DNA from: UMGS1958 sp045542415
Lineage (GTDB): Bacteria > Bacillota > Clostridia > UBA1381
NCBI GenBank assembly: GCA_045542415.1
Contig: JAZQKZ010000002.1
Location: forward strand, 124,001 to 188,000
Direction of reading: 5' to 3'
DNA length: 64,000 bases
The translations under genes and the position numbers were made by a program. Shown piece after piece: positions 1 to 9,371 of the stretch; within the stretch, counting starts at the first letter, position 1, and each line of letters begins with the position of its first letter. The notes beneath the pieces were generated by a model, which searched no databases, was not told the DNA's origin, and worked only from the letters and a program-made list of their open reading frames with translations.

Positions 1-495
1 TGTTCCTTTCTGTATGTTAAATTTCAGTGTAGCTTGCAACGCTCTTAACATTGCCTCATCAAGATCCTTAAATGCAATTTCTCTCAATTCATCTACACCA
101 TTATATACCCTTGTCGGCTCAATCATATCCGCAATGTATATGATTTTATCAAGCTTTGCCATTTCCGTGCCGCCTGTAGTGTGGAGACGTATCGCCCGAA
201 GAATCTCCTCATCCTCTATTCCGTACTCCGACCTTGCTACTGCCGCCCCCAGGGGTGCGTGAATAACCGCCTGACACGCAAGAGTTATTTTATCAAGCTC
301 TATTCCGTACTCCTTACACATTGCTATTTGTGTTTCATTGTCAAAACACTTCGCACAGTCATGAAGAAGTCCTGCAATATACGCTTTTTCTTCATCGACA
401 CCATAAAGCCTTGCAAGCTCAACCGCCGTCTCGCAAACTCCCATACTGTGACGGTAGCGGCTTTCTCTTAATACTTTTTTCAGTTTTTCTTTCAT
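1..495 (-). CDS. yqeK: YqeK-family HD-domain phosphohydrolase (3' end outside window)
   Basis: I translated the reverse strand from the ATG at 493-495 and found an open frame to the window edge, about 165 residues, so the C-terminus is missing. HD-superfamily residues are visible: H16 in RYRHSMGV, H45-D46 in LLHDCAK, H79 in VIHAPLGA, H105 in RLHTTGG and D123 in YIADMIEP. YqeK proteins are metal-dependent hydrolases acting on diadenosine tetraphosphate, and they usually follow nadD as here. The start codon overlaps the nadD stop (ATGA), which indicates translational coupling. Family assignment rests on motifs plus this neighbourhood. Confidence 0.88.
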   Translation of the reverse strand, partial: MKEKLKKVLRESRYRHSMGVCETAVELARLYGVDEEKAYIAGLLHDCAKCFDNETQIAMCKEYGIELDKITLACQAVIHAPLGAAVARSEYGIEDEEILRAIRLHTTGGTEMAKLDKIIYIADMIEPTRVYNGVDELREIAFKDLDEAMLRALQATLKFNIQKGT

Positions 496-1085
496 CGATA
501 AAGCCCGCTTTCTGATATATAATCACATACTGCATCAGGCAGCATATGTCTTACACTTAGTCCGTCACTGATACGTTTTCTAATATCTGTCGAGGATATT
601 TCAAACATAGGTGCCTTAATTTCTCTTATATCACCGCCAAGACTCTGTTTTATCTCACGAATTTCATCAGCAAGTCTTCCGCATCTGTCACGGGGATAGA
701 CCAGAACCCTCGTAAGCTCCAGCAACCGTTTAGGCTCGTACCATTTCGGCATGCCCATAAGAGAATCCTCGCCAATTATAAAATAAAACTCACGTTCCGG
801 AAATTCATTGGTAAAATGCTCCATAGTATGCACCGAGTATGACAGCTCTTTTCTGTTCACCTCATAATCGCAAGGAACAAAATCCGCATCATTCCCAAGT
901 GCAATACATACCATTTCGTGGCGTATATCAGCATCAGTCTTATCATTTCTCTTATGCGGCGGATTTCCGCTTGTCATAAACCATACCTCGTCCAGTCCGT
1001 ACTGCTCCTTTGCAAATCTTGCAAGCAGCAAATGACCGTTATGAATAGGATCAAACGTTCCGCCCATTATTCCCGTCTTAATCAT
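492..1085 (-). CDS. nadD: Nicotinate-nucleotide adenylyltransferase
   Basis: Transfers AMP from ATP to nicotinate mononucleotide, giving deamido-NAD in the cytoplasmic NAD pathway. The 197-residue length is normal for NadD. The nucleotidyltransferase signature GTFDPIHNGH lies at residues 9-18 and the second signature, ISSTDIRKRI, near the C-terminus. The gene overlaps yhbY upstream (ATGA at 1082-1085) and yqeK downstream (ATGA at 492-495), the classical Gram-positive order yhbY-nadD-yqeK. Confidence 0.96.
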   Translation of the reverse strand: MIKTGIMGGTFDPIHNGHLLLARFAKEQYGLDEVWFMTSGNPPHKRNDKTDADIRHEMVCIALGNDADFVPCDYEVNRKELSYSVHTMEHFTNEFPEREFYFIIGEDSLMGMPKWYEPKRLLELTRVLVYPRDRCGRLADEIREIKQSLGGDIREIKAPMFEISSTDIRKRISDGLSVRHMLPDAVCDYISESGLYR

Positions 1086-1384
1086 TTTCTCGGCAGCTCA
1101 ATCTTTCGATTTTTTTCATCACTTGCCTGACGGTATAATGTGAACTTATTGCCGATTGCCTGAACCGGTTCTGCTCCAATCTCCTGTGCAACCTCATTAC
1201 ATGCAAGCTTTGAATCAAGCAATGCCGTTTCAAGGATATGCACCTTTAAAATCTCACGCTTGTCCAACGCCTCATCAATTGCCGCAATAACACTTTCAGT
1301 CAGCCCCTCTTTTCCTATCTGAAAAATCGGGCTCATGTCATGCGACAGCTTACGAAGGTATGCTCTCTGTTTACTTGTTATCAT
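1082..1384 (-). CDS. yhbY: Ribosome assembly RNA-binding protein YhbY (CRM domain)
   Basis: A 100-residue single CRM-domain protein that associates with pre-50S ribosomal subunits. The family opening (ITSKQRAYLRKLSHD), the GKEGLTESV segment and the GNKFTLYR segment near the C-terminus are all present. It overlaps the preceding flavoprotein-like gene by four bases and nadD by four bases, so translation of this run is probably coupled. Confidence 0.93.
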   Translation of the reverse strand: MITSKQRAYLRKLSHDMSPIFQIGKEGLTESVIAAIDEALDKREILKVHILETALLDSKLACNEVAQEIGAEPVQAIGNKFTLYRQASDEKNRKIELPRK

Positions 1385-2463
1385 TCCTCTGTTCCTTTCA
1401 CAAAACCTGCAAATCTCTTTGCATACTCTGTTAATTCCTTAAGCTTTTCTTCCGATGGCTTCATTATACAACCCACCGGCTTTTCAAACACCTTTAATTT
1501 GAGCAGCTTCAGATAATTACTGATACATCCAAGGGCTTCTCCGCCCCATCCGTAAGACCCTGTAACCATACATGGCTTATGCCGCATATTTACGCAGTCA
1601 AGCCTTGTTATTACATCCATTATCTCAGGCACTGCATTTCTGTGTATCGTCGGAGATGCAAGGCACAATGCATCTGCATTGTTCATTATTTCAACAGCCT
1701 CATCACGGTTATCCTCACAGCAATTAACGCAGATTACACTTATTCCGCTGTCGCATATCGCTCTCGCAGCCGTTCTTGCAAGCTCTGCCGTATAGCCGTT
1801 GACACTGCCTGCATACAGTACAACCACTGTTTTTGGCACGTCTGCTTTTTTCAAAGCTTCACGGTATATTTCAAATACATCCTCTTCCTGAATATCACCC
1901 TCTGACGGGCATATTATTTCAGGCTTCAATGCCGCTGCTTTTTCCACAGCCGTCATTGCAAAATCCGGAAACAGCTTCATTTCATTATTGCAATATTCCT
2001 GCACGCTCATTCCGCTATTATATCCAACAAACATAGTTCCGCTAAGAAGCATTTTCTCTTGCGGTATGTATATCATCATTGTGTCGGGCCAGTTAAGATT
2101 AGGCGTTATCATAACTCTAAGACTTATTCCGCCTAAATCTATCTCCTCACCCTCCTTTGCCGGCTGTTCGTCAAGCGTTCTGTTTGCAATCTCTTTGAGG
2201 TTGCGAAGTCCGGCTATGGTTGCAATCACTTTCGTATCTGACAGCCATTCTATTGCACCAGCTCTGTACCTGTCGGTATGAGTAAATATCACATAATCAA
2301 GGCTTGGTGCTTTTTCTTTTACCTTTTCAATAAGCTCATCGGCACAATCCTCCGGACACGAATCCACAAGTGCTGTTTTTTCTCCGCATATCAGATATGA
2401 ATTAAATTTTCGGCCGTCATACTCCGTTGTTATACAGTATATCTTATCCGTTATTTTTATCAT
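1381..2463 (-). CDS. Flavodiiron (FprA-like) protein with degenerate metal site
   Basis: The architecture is an N-terminal metallo-beta-lactamase-like half followed from about residue 213 by a flavodoxin-like half (VVVLYAGSVNGYTAELA), as in A-type flavoproteins that reduce O2 or NO. The diiron ligands are mostly gone. The family H-x-E-x-D-H is here H62-T-D64-R-Y66-R67. The later His is N124 in LNWPDTM, the bridging Asp is T143 in LLSGTMF, and the last His is E188 in PSEGD. Only H62 is unchanged. I chose the ATG at 2461-2463, which overlaps the prmA stop; a GTG lies one codon upstream. Catalysis by a normal diiron site is unlikely; FMN binding may persist. Function unknown. Confidence 0.82.
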   Translation of the reverse strand: MIKITDKIYCITTEYDGRKFNSYLICGEKTALVDSCPEDCADELIEKVKEKAPSLDYVIFTHTDRYRAGAIEWLSDTKVIATIAGLRNLKEIANRTLDEQPAKEGEEIDLGGISLRVMITPNLNWPDTMMIYIPQEKMLLSGTMFVGYNSGMSVQEYCNNEMKLFPDFAMTAVEKAAALKPEIICPSEGDIQEEDVFEIYREALKKADVPKTVVVLYAGSVNGYTAELARTAARAICDSGISVICVNCCEDNRDEAVEIMNNADALCLASPTIHRNAVPEIMDVITRLDCVNMRHKPCMVTGSYGWGGEALGCISNYLKLLKLKVFEKPVGCIMKPSEEKLKELTEYAKRFAGFVKGTEE

Positions 2464-3428
2464 CACTTACATACGATAGAAACCCAATCCTTACGTCTTG
2501 AAATATTTACTATTTCAAATCCGTTTTCTTCAAGAGCCTCTTTCACGTCCTCCTCACGGTCGGAAATAATTCCCGATGTAATAAACACACCGTCCTTCTT
2601 CATATATTCCCTTGCCTTGGGTGCAAGTCCGATAATTACATCCGCCACAATATTTGCCGCAACAACCTCATATTCGTACTTGCCAATTTCAGCCTGCACA
2701 TCCGGGTCTGTTACGACGTTACCTGAGAATACATGATAATGCTCCTTTGAAACATTGTTCATCTGAGCATTTTCATATGCCGTATCAACAGCATTAGGGT
2801 CTATATCAACAGCCACTGCCTCATCAGCACCAAGCAAAAGCGAAATAATCGATAAAATTCCGCTGCCGCAGCCGAGGTCAAGCATCTTAATTCCCGGCTT
2901 TACATACTTTTCAAGCGATTCTATACAAAGCTGAGTTGTGTAGTGCGAACCCGTGCCAAAGCTCATACCCGGATTTATATTGAATATTATTCTGTCGGTG
3001 TCCTCATTGTATTCCTCCCATTCGGGCTTTATGAGAATTTTTTCGCCGACCTCCATCGGATGAAAATATTTTTTCCAATTATTTGCCCAATCCTCAGCAC
3101 TTGTACCCTCAATCTCAATTTCAAGTCTTCCGAATTCATCATTAACGTCCAGAGACTTCATCTCAGACATTGATGCTCTGATTGCCGCTAAGAGCTCGTT
3201 TCCGTTCAGGTCATCACTTACATAGCATGAGACCTTTGTTTCTCCCTCTTTTGCTTTAATCAGATCCTCATCAACATAGTCCCAATATTGCTGATTGTTT
3301 TCGAGGAAGTCCTTGAAATCCTGCTCATCCTCTATTTCAAGTCCGGTTATACCAAGCTGATACAGCCTGCCCGTTACCGCCTCTATACCATCTGCTGTTG
3401 TATATACCGTTGTCTTAATCCAATCCAT
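2463..3428 (-). CDS. prmA: Ribosomal protein L11 methyltransferase
   Basis: SAM-dependent enzyme that trimethylates ribosomal protein L11. The 321-residue protein has the family N-terminal substrate-recognition domain, then the PrmA signature GMSFGTGSHYTTQLCIE and the Rossmann motif LDLGCGSGILSI, followed by VAANIVADVI (the NPPY-equivalent region). An AAGGAG site lies before the ATG at 3428. The gene is 100 bases downstream of rpoD and overlaps the flavodiiron-like gene. Confidence 0.95.
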   Translation of the reverse strand: MDWIKTTVYTTADGIEAVTGRLYQLGITGLEIEDEQDFKDFLENNQQYWDYVDEDLIKAKEGETKVSCYVSDDLNGNELLAAIRASMSEMKSLDVNDEFGRLEIEIEGTSAEDWANNWKKYFHPMEVGEKILIKPEWEEYNEDTDRIIFNINPGMSFGTGSHYTTQLCIESLEKYVKPGIKMLDLGCGSGILSIISLLLGADEAVAVDIDPNAVDTAYENAQMNNVSKEHYHVFSGNVVTDPDVQAEIGKYEYEVVAANIVADVIIGLAPKAREYMKKDGVFITSGIISDREEDVKEALEENGFEIVNISRRKDWVSIVCK

Positions 3429-3527
3429 TTTATATTAACACTTCTCCTTTTATAAAACTCAGACTAAAATACCTTCCGACATTTTCACCGCTCTAAAAAA
3501 ACGGTTAATACGGAAATTTCCTTATAT

Positions 3528-4616
3528 TTAACACTCAAGGAAGTCACGAAGCTTCTTACTGCGTGAGGGATGTCTGAGCTTTCTTAAAGCCTTTGCCTCA
3601 ATCTGGCGGATACGTTCACGAGTTACCTCAAACTCCTTGCCCACCTCTTCAAGCGTACGCTGTCTTCCGTCATCAAGACCAAAACGAAGTCTTAACACCA
3701 TAGCCTCTCTCTGTGTAAGAGTTCCTAAAACATCGTTAAGCTGTTCCTTTAATAATACAAAGCTTGCCGCATCTGACGGAGCAGGAGCATCCTCATCGGG
3801 AATAAAATCTCCCAGATGGCTGTCCTCCTCTTCGCCTATCGGAGTTTCTAACGATACCGGCTCCTGTGAAATCTTTGAAATTTCTCTCACCTTTTCCTCT
3901 GACATATTTAAAGCTTTTGCAAGCTCCTCTGTTGTAGGTTCACGTCCGTACTCCTGCACCAACTGTCTTGATACTCTTACAAGCTTATTAATCGTTTCCA
4001 CCATATGAACAGGGATTCTTATTGTTCGCGCCTGATCTGCTATCGCACGGGTAATCGCCTGTCTTATCCACCATGTTGCGTATGTTGAGAACTTGTATCC
4101 TTTTTTATAGTCGAATTTATCAACCGCCTTGATAAGGCCGAGGTTTCCCTCCTGAATAAGATCAAGGAACATCATACCTCTGCCCACATAACGCTTTGCT
4201 ATACTTACAACAAGTCTTAAATTTGATTCTGCAAGCTTGCTCTTCGCTTCTTCATCACCCTCAGCCATACGTTTTGCAAGCTCTGTTTCTTCCTCTGCTG
4301 AAAGAAGATCCACCTTACCGATTTCCTTGAGATACATTTTAACGTGGTCATCAATATTGATTCCCTCCGGAACTGATAAATCCTTGATCTCCTCCTGAGA
4401 AATTTCTATCTCTTCAAGCTCTGCTTCAAGGCTCTTTTCCGAAATCAAAATACCTTCCTTTTCAAACCTTTCATGAATAAGCTCGTCAAGCTCCTCAGCT
4501 GAAATTTCAACCTCAGCATTAGTAAACGCATTCGCTATTTCTTCATTTGAAATAACTCCGCTTGCCTTACCCTTTTCAATAAGTTCATTTATGATCTGAT
4601 TTTTCTTCTCATCCAT
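3528..4616 (-). CDS. rpoD: RNA polymerase primary sigma factor (SigA/RpoD)
   Basis: Housekeeping sigma factor that directs RNA polymerase to the TTGACA/TATAAT promoters seen in this window. Region 1.2 (DHVKMYLKEIGKVDLL), region 2.3-2.4 (YKFSTYATWWIRQAITRAI), region 3 and region 4.2 (VTRERIRQIEAKALRKLR) are all recognisable. An upstream in-frame start exists at 4646, but the ATG at 4614-4616 sits 7 bases after a GGGAGG site, giving 362 residues and a 2-base gap from dnaG. This is the usual Bacillota dnaG-rpoD pairing. Confidence 0.97.
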   Translation of the reverse strand: MDEKKNQIINELIEKGKASGVISNEEIANAFTNAEVEISAEELDELIHERFEKEGILISEKSLEAELEEIEISQEEIKDLSVPEGINIDDHVKMYLKEIGKVDLLSAEEETELAKRMAEGDEEAKSKLAESNLRLVVSIAKRYVGRGMMFLDLIQEGNLGLIKAVDKFDYKKGYKFSTYATWWIRQAITRAIADQARTIRIPVHMVETINKLVRVSRQLVQEYGREPTTEELAKALNMSEEKVREISKISQEPVSLETPIGEEEDSHLGDFIPDEDAPAPSDAASFVLLKEQLNDVLGTLTQREAMVLRLRFGLDDGRQRTLEEVGKEFEVTRERIRQIEAKALRKLRHPSRSKKLRDFLEC

Positions 4617-4618
4617 AT

Positions 4619-6400
4619 TTAATCCTCCCAAGTTTGCTCGGTCCAATATTTCTTTTCTTTCATAAGCTCTTTAATTCTGCTGACATCGCTGACCGTACGA
4701 ATGGCAGCATTGATTTTTTCAAGCTTAATTTTTCTTATAAGGTCTTTCATGGCAGACTCCTCCGCATTATAGACCTCATTATTGTAAAATACCGCAGATG
4801 CTGTATTTGCAGCATCTGCATCATCCGAAAATTCATTAAGAATCATCGGTATATCTATATAACTCTCCTCTTCATAGAGAGAATATATTCTTTGCACCAG
4901 CTTCCGGTGAATTTCAGTTGAAAAATCCTCCGCTTTCATATATTTATAAGCAAGCTTATACAGCTTTTTTTTACTGCTCATAAGATAAATCAAACGCTTT
5001 TCAGCTTCTATTACCCCCGCCGGAACTGACTGCTCTGCTCCCGAAGCTTCACGCTTTTTATACTGACGGATAACCGGAATATTCTTTTTTCCGTCCTGCT
5101 CCGCTTTACGTCTGAGTGCTGCATATACTGCATCTGCGCTTATCTCATTTTCATCCGAAAGCTTTCTTATATATGCATCCACCTCAACGGCATCCTGTAT
5201 TCCAAGCAATGCCTGTGCCGCCTCATTTATAAACTTTATTTTATCATCGGTCTGCGATGTATCATATTTTCCCTTTATAAGCGACAGCTTAAATTCCGTT
5301 GACGGAACCGCCTGCTTCAGTGCCATTTTAAAGGCTTCCACTCCATACTTGTTTATGTATTCATCCGGATCCTTTGCACCCTTGAGCCTTATTACTCTCG
5401 ATCTTCCATTCACACCGTTAATTATATCAATCGCCTTTAATGCCGCCTTTGTTCCTGCTTCATCCATATCATAGCAAATAATTATTTCATTGGCGTATCT
5501 CAGCATCAGCTTTGCCTGCGGCTCTGTTATAGCCGTTCCCAGCGTTGCAACAACATTTGTTATACCCGCCTGATATACCGATATTACATCCATATATCCC
5601 TCGCACAGAATAAGCGAATCTGCTTTTGCACCCTTTGCGAGATTTAATGAAAAAAGATTATTTCCCTTGGTAAACACGGGTGTTTCCGAGCTGTTTAAAT
5701 ACTTAGGGATTTTCCGACCGTCAACTTCCTTGACATTGTCCATTATACGTCCGCCGAAGCCTATAACATTTCCCCTGACATCTATTATCGGAAATATAAC
5801 CCTGTTCCGGAACTTGTCCATTATTTTCCCGTCACGTTCAATCGCAAGGCCCGCTTCAACACACTGCTCATATGAATATCCCGATTCTTTAAAAAATGCA
5901 AGCAGTGCATTATTTTTGGCAGGTGCGTAACCAAGTCCGTATGACGTAACTGTTTTCCAGCTTATTCCACGACGTGCAAAGTATTGCTGTGCCGTCAAGC
6001 CTGTATTTTTATCCTTTAAACAGTTAAAGAAAAATCTGGCTGCAAGCTTGTTCATTTCATATATCCGCTTGCGTATTGCATGCATCTCATCACTTTCGCC
6101 CGCATCCTCCGGTATAATAATCCCGGCACGGTCTGCCATAACTTTAATTGCGTCTATAAAATCAAGATTTTCTGTCCTCATCACGAACTGCACAAGATTA
6201 CCGCTTGCTCCGCAACCGAAGCAATGGAACAGCTGCTTGTCCGCACTTACATGAAACGACGGTGATTTTTCATGATGGAACGGACAAAGACCGCTATAGT
6301 CTTTACCTGTTTTTTTCAGCTGAACATGACGTGAAACGTAATCGACTATATCGCTTGCGTCGTTTATTTCACGAATCAGACTTTCCGGAAGTCTCGCCAT
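4619..6400 (-). CDS. dnaG: DNA primase
   Basis: Synthesises RNA primers at the replication fork. The N-terminal CHC2 zinc finger (CPFHHEKSPSFHVS, then FHCFGCGASG) is at about residues 40-65. The catalytic core follows, with the Toprim motif ILCEGYMDV and the metal-binding IICYDMDEAG. A C-terminal helicase-interaction domain completes the 593 residues. A GAGGAGG site lies 8 bases before the ATG. rpoD follows after 2 bases. Confidence 0.97.
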   Translation of the reverse strand: MARLPESLIREINDASDIVDYVSRHVQLKKTGKDYSGLCPFHHEKSPSFHVSADKQLFHCFGCGASGNLVQFVMRTENLDFIDAIKVMADRAGIIIPEDAGESDEMHAIRKRIYEMNKLAARFFFNCLKDKNTGLTAQQYFARRGISWKTVTSYGLGYAPAKNNALLAFFKESGYSYEQCVEAGLAIERDGKIMDKFRNRVIFPIIDVRGNVIGFGGRIMDNVKEVDGRKIPKYLNSSETPVFTKGNNLFSLNLAKGAKADSLILCEGYMDVISVYQAGITNVVATLGTAITEPQAKLMLRYANEIIICYDMDEAGTKAALKAIDIINGVNGRSRVIRLKGAKDPDEYINKYGVEAFKMALKQAVPSTEFKLSLIKGKYDTSQTDDKIKFINEAAQALLGIQDAVEVDAYIRKLSDENEISADAVYAALRRKAEQDGKKNIPVIRQYKKREASGAEQSVPAGVIEAEKRLIYLMSSKKKLYKLAYKYMKAEDFSTEIHRKLVQRIYSLYEEESYIDIPMILNEFSDDADAANTASAVFYNNEVYNAEESAMKDLIRKIKLEKINAAIRTVSDVSRIKELMKEKKYWTEQTWED

Positions 6401-6546
6401 AAAATCACCCTCCTCTCATCACAACTACACATATGCTTTATTATTGTCTGTTTTCTCTGATATTATTCAAAAAACAGCGTCTAAGTAATAATACTCTTCA
6501 AATCTGCAAAAATCCTACATAAAAATCAATTTTTTTCTAAAATTAC

Positions 6547-6575
6547 AAAAAACACATCTCTTTGATGTGTTTTTT
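6547..6575 (-). terminator. Terminator of the pyrimidine operon
   Basis: Hairpin with a 12-bp stem (AAAAAACACATC paired with GATGTGTTTTTT, 5-base loop) just past the pyrD stop. The minus-strand copy ends in a T run, and the symmetry allows bidirectional use. It separates the pyr operon from dnaG-rpoD. Confidence 0.85.
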
Positions 6576-6583
6576 GTGAATAT

Positions 6584-7501
6584 TTAGCTGTTTAATTCCA
6601 ACGTACCGATAATATCCTCGATTTTATCAATATTATGCATCTGCATATATTCGTTGATTTCTTTCTTAACATCAAGAATTAAATCCGGCTTTACGAACAT
6701 TCCTGTTCCCAACGCAACAAGCCTTGCACCTGCAATCATGAACTCGATTACGTCTGCTCCACTCATAACACCGCCCATTCCTATTAACGGAATTTTTACT
6801 GCGTTATACACCTGATGCACCATTCTTACCGCTACCGGCTTCACTGCCGGACCCGATAAGCCACCCATGTTATTTGCCAAAATCGGACGTCTTGTGTGGA
6901 TATCAATTTTCATTCCGAGAAGTGTATTAATAAGCGATAATCCGTCTGCACCGCCTGCTTCTGCTGATTTTGCAATATCAGTGATTGACGTTACATTAGG
7001 TGAAAGCTTTACAACAAGCGGCTTCTTGCAGTGTGCCTTTACTGCTTTTGTAAGCTCATACACTGTATCAGGATCTGTTCCGAATGCAAGTCCGCCATGC
7101 TTTACGTTCGGGCATGAGATGTTCATTTCAATTATTGCAACATCAGTTTCCGAAAGAATTTCTGCCATTTCGCAGTATTCCTCGATTGTATTGCCTGACA
7201 TATTTGCAATTACATTTGTATCATACTCTGATGCAAGATACGGCATTGTATATTTTGAAAAAAATTCAACTCCCGGATTCTGCAATCCGACACTGTTTAA
7301 AATTCCCGACGGAGTTTCCGCTATTCTCGGAGCCTTGTTTCCCTCTCTGGGCTGACGTGTCAGACCCTTTGCACCAAAGCCGCCGTATTCATTGAGCGAT
7401 GCGTATTCATCATACTCAATTCCGAAGCCAAATGTTCCCGATGCGGTTACAATCGGGTTCTTAAAATCTACTCCGCAGAAGCTTATCCTTGTATCAGCCA
7501 T
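6584..7501 (-). CDS. pyrD: Dihydroorotate dehydrogenase B, catalytic subunit
   Basis: FMN enzyme oxidising dihydroorotate to orotate. In class 1B it works with PyrK, which passes electrons to NAD. The 305-residue protein has the class 1 features TASGTFGFG, the catalytic-cysteine segment MNISCPN and the FMN-phosphate segment IGMGGVMSGADVIEFM. It overlaps pyrK by 8 bases and is the last gene of the operon before a strong terminator. The adjoining pyrK supports subtype B over the fumarate-linked type A. Confidence 0.96.
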   Translation of the reverse strand: MADTRISFCGVDFKNPIVTASGTFGFGIEYDEYASLNEYGGFGAKGLTRQPREGNKAPRIAETPSGILNSVGLQNPGVEFFSKYTMPYLASEYDTNVIANMSGNTIEEYCEMAEILSETDVAIIEMNISCPNVKHGGLAFGTDPDTVYELTKAVKAHCKKPLVVKLSPNVTSITDIAKSAEAGGADGLSLINTLLGMKIDIHTRRPILANNMGGLSGPAVKPVAVRMVHQVYNAVKIPLIGMGGVMSGADVIEFMIAGARLVALGTGMFVKPDLILDVKKEINEYMQMHNIDKIEDIIGTLELNS

Positions 7502-8252
7502 TTAACGTCACCTCCGTTGAATAAAATACCGGACCGTTCTTACATACTCTCATATGCTTATCTGTTCCCGTATGTGTTGTTTCACAGGTACATACCAGAC
7601 ACGCACCGATTCCGCAGCCCATTCGCTGCTCTAATGAAAGCTGGCATAAAATCCCTCTGCTCTCTGCAATCTGCTTAACTGCCTTTAACATCGGCATCGG
7701 ACCGCAGCAATAAATCATATCACATTCGTTATTATCGAGATACTGTGCCATTGCATTTGCAACATAACCGTTGTAGCCGTATGTGCCGTTGTCTGTACCA
7801 ACCGTAACAGATTTTGAGCAAGCCTTGAACTCATCCTCCATTACAACCAAATCCTTGTCACGGAAGCCTAAAAATACATCAGCATTAATCTGCTTTGCAA
7901 GCTTGTATAACGGGAATACTCCAATACCGCCGCCAATTACAACCGGTTTTTCACCCTTTATTTCAAAGCCGTGTCCAAGCGGTCCCATAACGTCAATTTT
8001 ATCGCCGATTTCATACTTTGCAAGAGCCTGCGTTCCCTCACCCTTTACCTGGAATATAAAGCGAACCTCGCCGTTTTCCGCATCGCATATGCTTATCGGA
8101 CGACGTAAAAATGTTGATGCACCGCAGTCAATATGCAGGAACTGTCCGCACTTGGTTTCAGCGGCGATTTTCTCCGACTCGATTGTAAAATCGAATATTC
8201 CCGGTGCGATTTCCGCTTTTTTAATTAAAGTACATTTTTCTGTTGATTTCAT
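7494..8252 (-). CDS. pyrK: Dihydroorotate dehydrogenase B, electron-transfer subunit
   Basis: Carries FAD and a [2Fe-2S] cluster and moves electrons from PyrD to NAD+. The FAD-binding segment FLRRPISICDAENG, the NAD-site region PVVIGGGIGVFPLYKLA and the C-terminal four-cysteine cluster (MGCGIGACLVCTC, then MRVCKNGP) are intact in 252 residues. It is coupled to pyrD by an 8-base overlap. A 123-base gap to pyrF upstream holds a hairpin repeat. Confidence 0.96.
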   Translation of the reverse strand: MKSTEKCTLIKKAEIAPGIFDFTIESEKIAAETKCGQFLHIDCGASTFLRRPISICDAENGEVRFIFQVKGEGTQALAKYEIGDKIDVMGPLGHGFEIKGEKPVVIGGGIGVFPLYKLAKQINADVFLGFRDKDLVVMEDEFKACSKSVTVGTDNGTYGYNGYVANAMAQYLDNNECDMIYCCGPMPMLKAVKQIAESRGILCQLSLEQRMGCGIGACLVCTCETTHTGTDKHMRVCKNGPVFYSTEVTLNG

Positions 8253-8270
8253 AATTTCCCTTTCATAATG

Positions 8271-8370
8271 GTCTGAAAGAAATTTTCGCTGATTGCCATT
8301 TTAAAGACCGCTGGCATACATATGTACTCCAAGGTCTTCAAAATGGTGAGATGCGTAAATTTATTCAGAC
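8271..8370. repeat. Hairpin repeat, copy 1 (100 bp, between pyrF and pyrK)
   Basis: Begins GTCTGAAAGA and ends TTATTCAGAC, so the ends form a GTCTGAA/TTCAGAC inverted repeat. An inner pair, CCATTTTAAAGACC with GGTCTTCAAAATGG, has one mismatch, and an apical TACATATGTA closes the structure. The whole element can fold on itself. Related copies are at 29132-29231 and 35336-35437, all in the same orientation and antisense to the surrounding genes. Confidence 0.88.
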
Positions 8371-8375
8371 TCGAA

Positions 8376-9293
8376 TTATTTAATGATGCTGTTTAACTCT
8401 TCTCTCATTCTGATTGCCTCAGCTCTTGCTGCCTCAGCGTACTGCTCTTCCTTCCAGTCGCCTTTCTTGTATGCACACATGATACCTCTTGATGAGTTTA
8501 CAATTGCACCAAGTCCGTCATCATTGAAGCTGTGTGCAACATCCTTTGCATTACCGCCCTGAGCACCGTAGCCCGGTACAAGGAAGTATGACTTCGGCAT
8601 AAGCTTTCTTAAAATCTGTGCCTGCTCCGGATATGTCGCACCCACAACCGCACCTACTGCACCATAGCCGCTTTCTCCGATGGTATCCTCATTCCATACA
8701 TTAACCTGCTCTGCAACAACTTCAAAAAGATGCTTATCGCCAATCATCTTGTCCTGAAACTCACCCGATGATGGATTTGAAGTTTTAACAAGCGAGAAAA
8801 TCGCCTTGTCATATGCCTTACAGTCATCAACAAACGGCTTGATTCCGTCTGTTCCAAGATATGGGTTTACGGTCACACAGTCAACCGGACACGCATCAAC
8901 CAGCTCGCCGTCAATCTCAACCTTACCGAGATATGCCTTTGAATATGCCTCAGCTGTTGTACCTATGTCGTTACGCTTTACGTCAAGAATGATATATAAG
9001 CCCTTTTCCTTTGCATACTCAATTGTTCTGTGCATAACCTCTTCACCCGGAAGTCCGTACATTTCATAAAACGCACTCTGCGGCTTAACAGCAGGAACCA
9101 CATCATATAATGCATCAATAAGTCCCTTGTTATACTCCCAGATCGCCTCTGTTGCACCCTTTAAATTTTTACCGTACTGTGCATATGCCTTTTCTCTTAT
9201 ATACATCGGTACATAATCAATTTTCGGGTCAAGACCTGCTACTGACGGGTTTGACTTTTCTTTTATCTTCTTTACCAATAAATCCATTGACAT
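8376..9293 (-). CDS. pyrF: Orotidine 5'-phosphate decarboxylase (type 2)
   Basis: Decarboxylates OMP to UMP, the last step of de novo UMP synthesis. At 305 residues it matches the longer type 2 subfamily. The catalytic Asp/Lys segment ILDVKRNDIGTTA and the phosphate-binding FLVPGYGAQGG segment are present. It lies 78 bases downstream of pyrC and is separated from pyrK by hairpin repeat copy 1. Confidence 0.95.
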   Translation of the reverse strand: MSMDLLVKKIKEKSNPSVAGLDPKIDYVPMYIREKAYAQYGKNLKGATEAIWEYNKGLIDALYDVVPAVKPQSAFYEMYGLPGEEVMHRTIEYAKEKGLYIILDVKRNDIGTTAEAYSKAYLGKVEIDGELVDACPVDCVTVNPYLGTDGIKPFVDDCKAYDKAIFSLVKTSNPSSGEFQDKMIGDKHLFEVVAEQVNVWNEDTIGESGYGAVGAVVGATYPEQAQILRKLMPKSYFLVPGYGAQGGNAKDVAHSFNDDGLGAIVNSSRGIMCAYKKGDWKEEQYAEAARAEAIRMREELNSIIK

Positions 9294-9371
9294 TGTTCTT
9301 TTCTCCTTATATATGAAAACTTTTTAAAATTACAATTTGCAGGCTGTCGGGAATGCCGTCTCCTATATATA

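Noticed and set aside
6401..6546. Promoter of dnaG-rpoD
   Set aside because: AT-rich with several partial matches, but no -35/-10 pair with good spacing stood out.
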